A DNA stretch of 64,000 nucleotides from JAYZDF01 sp036337945. GTDB lineage: Bacteria; Myxococcota; Kuafuiibacteriia; Kuafuiibacteriales; Kuafuiibacteriaceae. The notes under the pieces are model-generated. The model saw only the letters and a list, made by a program, of their open reading frames with translations, searched no databases and had not been told where the DNA came from. The translations under genes and the position numbers were made by a program. How positions within the stretch are numbered: the stretch's first letter is position 1; each line of letters opens with the position of its first letter. Positions 59,703-64,000 of the stretch are shown piece after piece. Location: contig JAYZDF010000010.1 in NCBI GenBank assembly GCA_036337945.1, positions 62,001 to 126,000 on the forward strand, given 5' to 3'.

Positions 59703-60340
59703 TAGAGTTGTCATTCTGGGATCTTCCAGCTGCGGTGTGTCTCGTATCTATGCTCGCTATGCTTTTTTGTGAGTTCAAACTCTATGAGCGAGGAATTGCG
59801 ACCTTCAAAGTCATTGCCTCTACCGCCTTCGTTATTGCTGGATACTTTCAGGGTGGAGAAGGGACTTTTTACGGAACCTGTATTTTGGCTGCGCTTATTC
59901 TGAGCTGGTGGGGAGACGTGTTTTTGCTGTCGAAGTCAGAACCGGTTTTTAAGCTCGGAATTTTGGCTTTTCTTTTAGGGCATGTCGCGTACGTAGTTGC
60001 TTTTGCGCAATCGGCGTTTAGCTGGACTGGTGCGGCTGCTGGATTGGGGGTCGTAGGGCTCATTGCATTGCTGGTAGGACGCTGGTTGATCCCGAAACTC
60101 GAATCAGGAATGAGGCCAGCAGTGATCGCATACATTACAGTGATTTCCATCATGGTCGTTTTTGCGAGCGCTTTGAGCGTCGCAACTATGCATTTTCAGG
60201 TTTTACTAGGGGCGACGATGTTTTTCGTCTCGGACCTCGCGGTGGCCAAACATCGCTTCGTATCGCCGGGTTTCGCCAATAAAATCTGGGGGTTACCGCT
60301 TTATTATGGAGCGCAAATTATCCTGGTCTACACAATCTAA
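59699..60340 (+). CDS. Lysoplasmalogenase family (YhhN) membrane protein
   Basis: A 213-residue inner-membrane protein with seven or eight hydrophobic helices, matching the YhhN/TMEM86 family, whose vertebrate members hydrolyse the vinyl-ether bond of lysoplasmalogens. ALILSWWGDVFLL and FFVSDLAVAKHRF carry the conserved Asp residues, and LPLYYGAQIILVY ends it, as in the family. The ATG overlaps the O-methyltransferase stop, so it is in that operon. No plasmalogen biosynthesis gene is seen in the window, so the natural substrate is open. Confidence 0.85.
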   Translation: MIELSFWDLPAAVCLVSMLAMLFCEFKLYERGIATFKVIASTAFVIAGYFQGGEGTFYGTCILAALILSWWGDVFLLSKSEPVFKLGILAFLLGHVAYVVAFAQSAFSWTGAAAGLGVVGLIALLVGRWLIPKLESGMRPAVIAYITVISIMVVFASALSVATMHFQVLLGATMFFVSDLAVAKHRFVSPGFANKIWGLPLYYGAQIILVYTI

Positions 60341-60452
60341 AAATTGAGGCTGTCTAATGTGCTCAAAGCTCCCCCTATGTAGGTCTAACTTTTTGAAATA
60401 ATTGTCTTTTTCTCATGCAGAGCGAGTTCATTTTGGTTATGTTCGCGCGCGA

Positions 60453-62078
60453 ATGTCACTAATTCGATCGCACCGTATTTTTTCGGTTATTTTTACCTTG
60501 GTCAGTCTTTCGTCGGGATCTTTGGCCTTTGCCGAACCAGAGGTAATCAAGGACTACTCTCCACTGCTGAGTCTTCAGGCTTCAAAATGGGAATTTGACT
60601 TCCCCGTGACTCTTTCTGGTCGTTACGAACGAACAGGTTCAATCCTCCTCGATCGCGATAATACTAGATTAGAAACTTCTTACGCAGACATGCTGGCCCG
60701 AGTTGGTTTTCGAGTGAACGCAAACGACGGCCTTCTTCCTTTTCTCTTCAAAGCTGAGTTCGAAGCAGACCTTGTGACTGGCTCAGAGCTTTTTGGTTCA
60801 GCCAAAGACGTTGACGGCTTTGGATTTTCAGGGACTCGTCCGCTTGTTACCCCTGGGGATGCAGATTTCTATCGAGACAGCTTACGTAAAGCGTATATCC
60901 AGGCTTCGCTTATGCAGTACGCCCATCTTTTTGCGGGCGTAATGACGAGCCAGTGGGGACTTGGGCTTCTTGCGAATGATGGAACACAAGGCTGGAAACC
61001 AAGAAACGCAGTTTTCCATGACCCTCGAGGCGGCGACCGAGTGCTTCGCGCAATGCTCGCGACAGGCCCGCACGCAAAACGTCACCAGATCTTTGCGACA
61101 GTAGCGGTCGACCAATTACTCAATGACGATATCATGCTCGAAGGTGACGAAGGCTACCAAATCGTTAGCGCACTCATGTACGGACGCGGCAAACCGAAGA
61201 ATGCAGGCATCTATTTCGTGCGACGCCACCAAGTCAGTCCCCAACGAACGATCACCACGAGTGAACGTGAGTTCGGTATCAATGTCGCTGAGGGTGTGAC
61301 CGACGTAAATGTCATCGATGCCACTTTCAGTCTTGAGTACGACCTTGGAGACTCCATTGGTCAGCTCAAACTTGCGGGCGAAGCCGCTTACATATTCGGA
61401 AACTCCACGCTTGCACCAAACGCAGAAGTCGATACGCGCGAAGTTCGTCAACTTGGTATCGCGGCGAAAGCGAGCCTGGATCGTAGTAACCACGGTTTCC
61501 TCGTCGACTTCATGTTGGCCTCGGGCGATGGCGATTTGAACGATGAATACAACGCGGCCTTCATCGCAGACCCCAACTACACAATGGGTTTGCTTATGTA
61601 TCGGCACCTCATGGCAGGTCATACCGGCCGTGCACTGGTTACAGCGAGCAACCCAGACATCGTCGGTGCGCCGCCACAGGATGTCGAACGATTCGCAACT
61701 CAGGGCAGCGTAAGTAACACCATCGCATTCTTTCCTCGCGCGTATTACCAGGTGCTCCAACGCGAAGCAGGCGACCGGATGGACCTAGAAGTTTATGGAG
61801 GCACTCTTTTCGCTTTCAGCGCAACACCATTACTCGATCCGTTCAACACCCGAATACAGGGCGGCGACCCAAAGAATGCACTCAACGCGAGTGCTGGCTC
61901 ATATCTTGGAACCGAGATTGATATAGGGTTTCGAACGCGGAGGTTCTTCAATAGTAGCCAACTGACCACAGGCGCTGAAATCGGCTACCTCATTCCCGGA
62001 AGCGCCTTCGTTTCAAATACGGGACAAAACCAAGAGAACGTCTTCGGCGGACGCTTCATCCTTGAATATCGGCTTTAG
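60453..62078 (+). CDS. Outer-membrane beta-barrel protein of unknown specificity
   Basis: A 541-residue exported protein from the ATG at 60453 with a signal peptide (IFSVIFTLVSLSSGSLAFA). Alternating strands run to a C-terminal GGRFILEYRL, the hydrophobic C-terminus of a transmembrane beta-barrel. It resembles alginate-export-type porins in layout, but this is only a guess. An ORF start at 60402 would add 17 residues. The lipase-like lipoprotein follows after nine bases and is likely co-transcribed. Confidence 0.72.
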   Translation: MSLIRSHRIFSVIFTLVSLSSGSLAFAEPEVIKDYSPLLSLQASKWEFDFPVTLSGRYERTGSILLDRDNTRLETSYADMLARVGFRVNANDGLLPFLFKAEFEADLVTGSELFGSAKDVDGFGFSGTRPLVTPGDADFYRDSLRKAYIQASLMQYAHLFAGVMTSQWGLGLLANDGTQGWKPRNAVFHDPRGGDRVLRAMLATGPHAKRHQIFATVAVDQLLNDDIMLEGDEGYQIVSALMYGRGKPKNAGIYFVRRHQVSPQRTITTSEREFGINVAEGVTDVNVIDATFSLEYDLGDSIGQLKLAGEAAYIFGNSTLAPNAEVDTREVRQLGIAAKASLDRSNHGFLVDFMLASGDGDLNDEYNAAFIADPNYTMGLLMYRHLMAGHTGRALVTASNPDIVGAPPQDVERFATQGSVSNTIAFFPRAYYQVLQREAGDRMDLEVYGGTLFAFSATPLLDPFNTRIQGGDPKNALNASAGSYLGTEIDIGFRTRRFFNSSQLTTGAEIGYLIPGSAFVSNTGQNQENVFGGRFILEYRL

Positions 62079-62087
62079 GAGTCAAAA

Positions 62088-64000
62088 ATGAATAAGAGAT
62101 TAATTCTAAGCACACTCATCCTCGGAACCGCAGCATGCATTGATAACGACCCCGAAGGCATTGCCCCAGCGCAACCTGCGAAAACAACCATTGAAATGGA
62201 CTTCTATAATCGTCCACTACCGAGCATCCCGCTGCCCAACGACATCGCGACACGCTACGACCCAGACTCGGCAACCGGCTTACGTATCAATGCTTCCATG
62301 ATTGCTCCAACCAAAATAGAGCGAGAAGTTCGAGAGCTTTTCGACCAAGTCGATGGCTGGAGCGTGTTCGGTCAAATAACGATCCCGTTCACTGGGCCAA
62401 TCGACGTACAAAGTGTTGTCGATGGACACAGAGAGCTAAACTACGCCTTGGATAACGATGTCGTCTACCTGGTGAACGTCGACCGAAAATCGAAAAACTT
62501 CGGTAAGGTGCATCACCTTGACCTAGGAAACGGAAACTACCCTGTCCTTCTCGAACGAGGAGAATACTGGAAACATGACCCACGCGGCTGGACAGCGTCC
62601 TTATCCTTTGAAGAAGCAGACGAAGACCTAAATGGCGACGGTAAACTCAACGAAGGCGAAGACACCGACGCAGACGGCGTACTGGACAAACCTAACTATT
62701 TTCCAGGAATGAACCCATCCCGCGATGATCTTGCAGGTCGAGCGGATGCTCTCATGACATTTTATGAAGCCGAGACGAATACATTGATTGCTCGACCTTT
62801 GGAGCCGCTTGATGAACGAACTCAGTACGCTGTTGTCGTGACCCGAAGAATAAAAGATCTCGATGGCGAACCGGTTGGATCGCCATTTCCCTGGGTCAAT
62901 GACAGCTCACAAACCAAGGCCCTTCTGCCCCTTTTTGAGGTCATGCCTCCTGGCTTGACGAAGGAAGATATCGCATTCGCTTTTTCCTTCACCACCCAAA
63001 CAGTAGAGACCGGCTGGATCGCCGTTCGAGACGGCCTTTACGGAAGCGGTATCCAAAAACATATTGGTGAAAAATTTCCCGCAGAGCTCGCTGGTCTAGA
63101 GGATATTCGTGACGACAAGTTCGACCCCTTACTCAAGAACAAAAAAATCATGTACACGGAGAATTGGTTCGAAAAAATCGAATCTGTATACAATGACGTT
63201 TTCGAAGCTGACGTTGCCGGACGCGAATTCATCGCCCTGAAATCAGCACATCAGTACATCGACTATCACGTCATAGGCTCCTATGAGTCACCACAACTGT
63301 TCGAGCGATTTGAACCAGACGGTGAAACTTGGCTTCGTTACAATGAGCAAACTTGGCCGGAAAACCTCGATACCGAACCTGCTCCTGTTCGCAGTGAGAA
63401 AGTCTACTTTTGGCTAACCGTACCTCGAAAGGAAGTGTCTAAACGCGGCGAAGGGAAACAAGCTCCCGTAGTCATTCTTGGACACGGATACAGCAGCAGT
63501 CGAATTGAACTCCTCCCATTCGCAGGTCACTTTGCGAAGCATGGCCTGGCTACCCTCGCTATAGACTGCGTATCACATGGAATTGGTGTCAGTGACTTAG
63601 TCCTGAATGCGGCACGACAAATCTTCAATGATGCAGGACTCGAACCTTTTGTCGATGCTGCGCTTAAAGACCGAGCAACAGACTTGAACGGAGACCTCGA
63701 GCGCGACTCTGGTGCAGACTTTTGGACATCCTACATTTTTCACACACGGGATGTCGTGAGACAGTCCGCGCTTGACTATATGCAGCTCATCCGAATCGTC
63801 AAAAGCTGGGACGGACAAAAAAAATGGGGCAAGTGGGCTGAAAATCTTGAAGGCCCGCTCGCTGGAGGACTCGCGGGAGATTTCGACGGAGACGGCGTTG
63901 TTGATATCGGGATCGACTCTACCATCGGTATCACAGGTGGTTCTTTGGGCGGCATCATGTCACTCGTTGTTGCCGGTATCGAGCCACACATCGACGTGTC
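62088..64000 (+). CDS. Large lipoprotein with lipase-like alpha/beta hydrolase domain (partial, runs off window)
   Basis: At least 637 codons from the ATG at 62088, behind AGGAG, with no stop before the edge. A lipoprotein signal (LGTAAC) precedes an N-terminal region (IPLPNDIATRYDPDS, then FDQVDGWSVFGQ) recalling the virulence-factor lipase N-domain of VolA-like surface lysophospholipases. Calcium-loop motifs DLNGDGKL, DTDADGVLD and DFDGDGVVD are scattered. The hydrolase core has VVILGHGYSSSRIELLPF and the nucleophile elbow GGSLGG. It is probably surface-exposed and acts on lipids or esters. Confidence 0.75.
   Translation, partial: MNKRLILSTLILGTAACIDNDPEGIAPAQPAKTTIEMDFYNRPLPSIPLPNDIATRYDPDSATGLRINASMIAPTKIEREVRELFDQVDGWSVFGQITIPFTGPIDVQSVVDGHRELNYALDNDVVYLVNVDRKSKNFGKVHHLDLGNGNYPVLLERGEYWKHDPRGWTASLSFEEADEDLNGDGKLNEGEDTDADGVLDKPNYFPGMNPSRDDLAGRADALMTFYEAETNTLIARPLEPLDERTQYAVVVTRRIKDLDGEPVGSPFPWVNDSSQTKALLPLFEVMPPGLTKEDIAFAFSFTTQTVETGWIAVRDGLYGSGIQKHIGEKFPAELAGLEDIRDDKFDPLLKNKKIMYTENWFEKIESVYNDVFEADVAGREFIALKSAHQYIDYHVIGSYESPQLFERFEPDGETWLRYNEQTWPENLDTEPAPVRSEKVYFWLTVPRKEVSKRGEGKQAPVVILGHGYSSSRIELLPFAGHFAKHGLATLAIDCVSHGIGVSDLVLNAARQIFNDAGLEPFVDAALKDRATDLNGDLERDSGADFWTSYIFHTRDVVRQSALDYMQLIRIVKSWDGQKKWGKWAENLEGPLAGGLAGDFDGDGVVDIGIDSTIGITGGSLGGIMSLVVAGIEPHIDV

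Noticed and set aside
61116..61760. 214-residue open frame antisense to the outer-membrane barrel gene
   Set aside because: Its composition mirrors the coding frame on the other strand, and it has no recognisable domain or ribosome-binding site.
1..64000. Integrated mobile element, prophage or CRISPR array
   Set aside because: No transposase, integrase, phage structural gene, long terminal repeats or regularly spaced repeats were seen. The window looks like ordinary chromosome.

Overview
The window reads as a gene-dense, mid-GC (roughly 50%) chromosome segment of a Gram-negative bacterium. It encodes outer-membrane lipoproteins, an RND efflux trio with an outer-membrane channel, type IV pilus minor pilins with a PilY1 adhesin, and a MenB of menaquinone synthesis. 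The amidase at 40308 ends in Asp/Ala/Pro-rich spacers, a Cys pair, a hydrophobic helix and an Arg/Lys cluster, like MYXO-CTERM proteins. Together these suggest a deltaproteobacterium in the broad sense (Myxococcota or a relative such as Bradymonadia). This is inference; no rRNA or ribosomal protein marker is present.

Layout. 1-1083 (minus): a SMUG1-type uracil-DNA glycosylase, cut by the window edge, coupled to a haem-oxygenase-like diiron protein. 1207-7702 (plus): OPT oligopeptide transporter and partner, the TldD/TldE protease pair, an MFS transporter. 7699-9437 (minus): an autoregulated TetR gene with a ferritin-like diiron oxygenase. 9567-11191 (plus): ApaG and a lipoprotein with a possible copper site. 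11204-15591 (minus): ECF sigma factor, citrate synthase, an esterase and a 14-repeat YwqK-type lipoprotein. 15667-20028 (plus): an incomplete ATP synthase cluster (b', b, delta, alpha) followed by an isolated nuoJ-nuoK pair. 20351-23905: SixA phosphatase and Dam methylase (plus), facing Tgt and QueA (minus). 24067-30441 (plus): TetR, outer-membrane factor, membrane-fusion protein and RND pump. 30444-32350: a VOC protein, MenB and a nucleoside deaminase. 32358-43169: a pilus-tip operon (pilV, pilW, pilX, pilY1, an unknown small protein, fimT) bracketed by a SpoIID-type glycan lyase and a large surface amidase. 43198-51324: acyltransferase, RlmN, TrmL, two cyclic-nucleotide-binding proteins and an M3 peptidase. 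51429-57663: a flavin oxidase with an MFS partner, a second YwqK lipoprotein, a ferritin-like hydrolase, an epimerase and a divergent TetR. 57677-64000 (plus): a lipoprotein, two methyltransferases, a lysoplasmalogenase-family protein, an outer-membrane barrel and a lipase-like lipoprotein running off the window.

Two signals stand out. First, many transcription-unit starts have no Shine-Dalgarno sequence but carry a -10-like hexamer whose end lies 6 or 7 bases before the start codon, several with a -35 box 17-18 bases further up. This predicts widespread leaderless mRNAs. Second, the pilus-tip operon sits between an N-acetylmuramoyl-L-alanine amidase and a SpoIID-type enzyme. These are the two activities that act in sequence on peptidoglycan in sporulating Firmicutes, so the locus may pair wall remodelling with pilus assembly.

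No tRNA, rRNA, CRISPR array, insertion sequence or phage gene was recognised. Intergenic space is short; the only gene-free stretch over 300 bases is 20029-20350.
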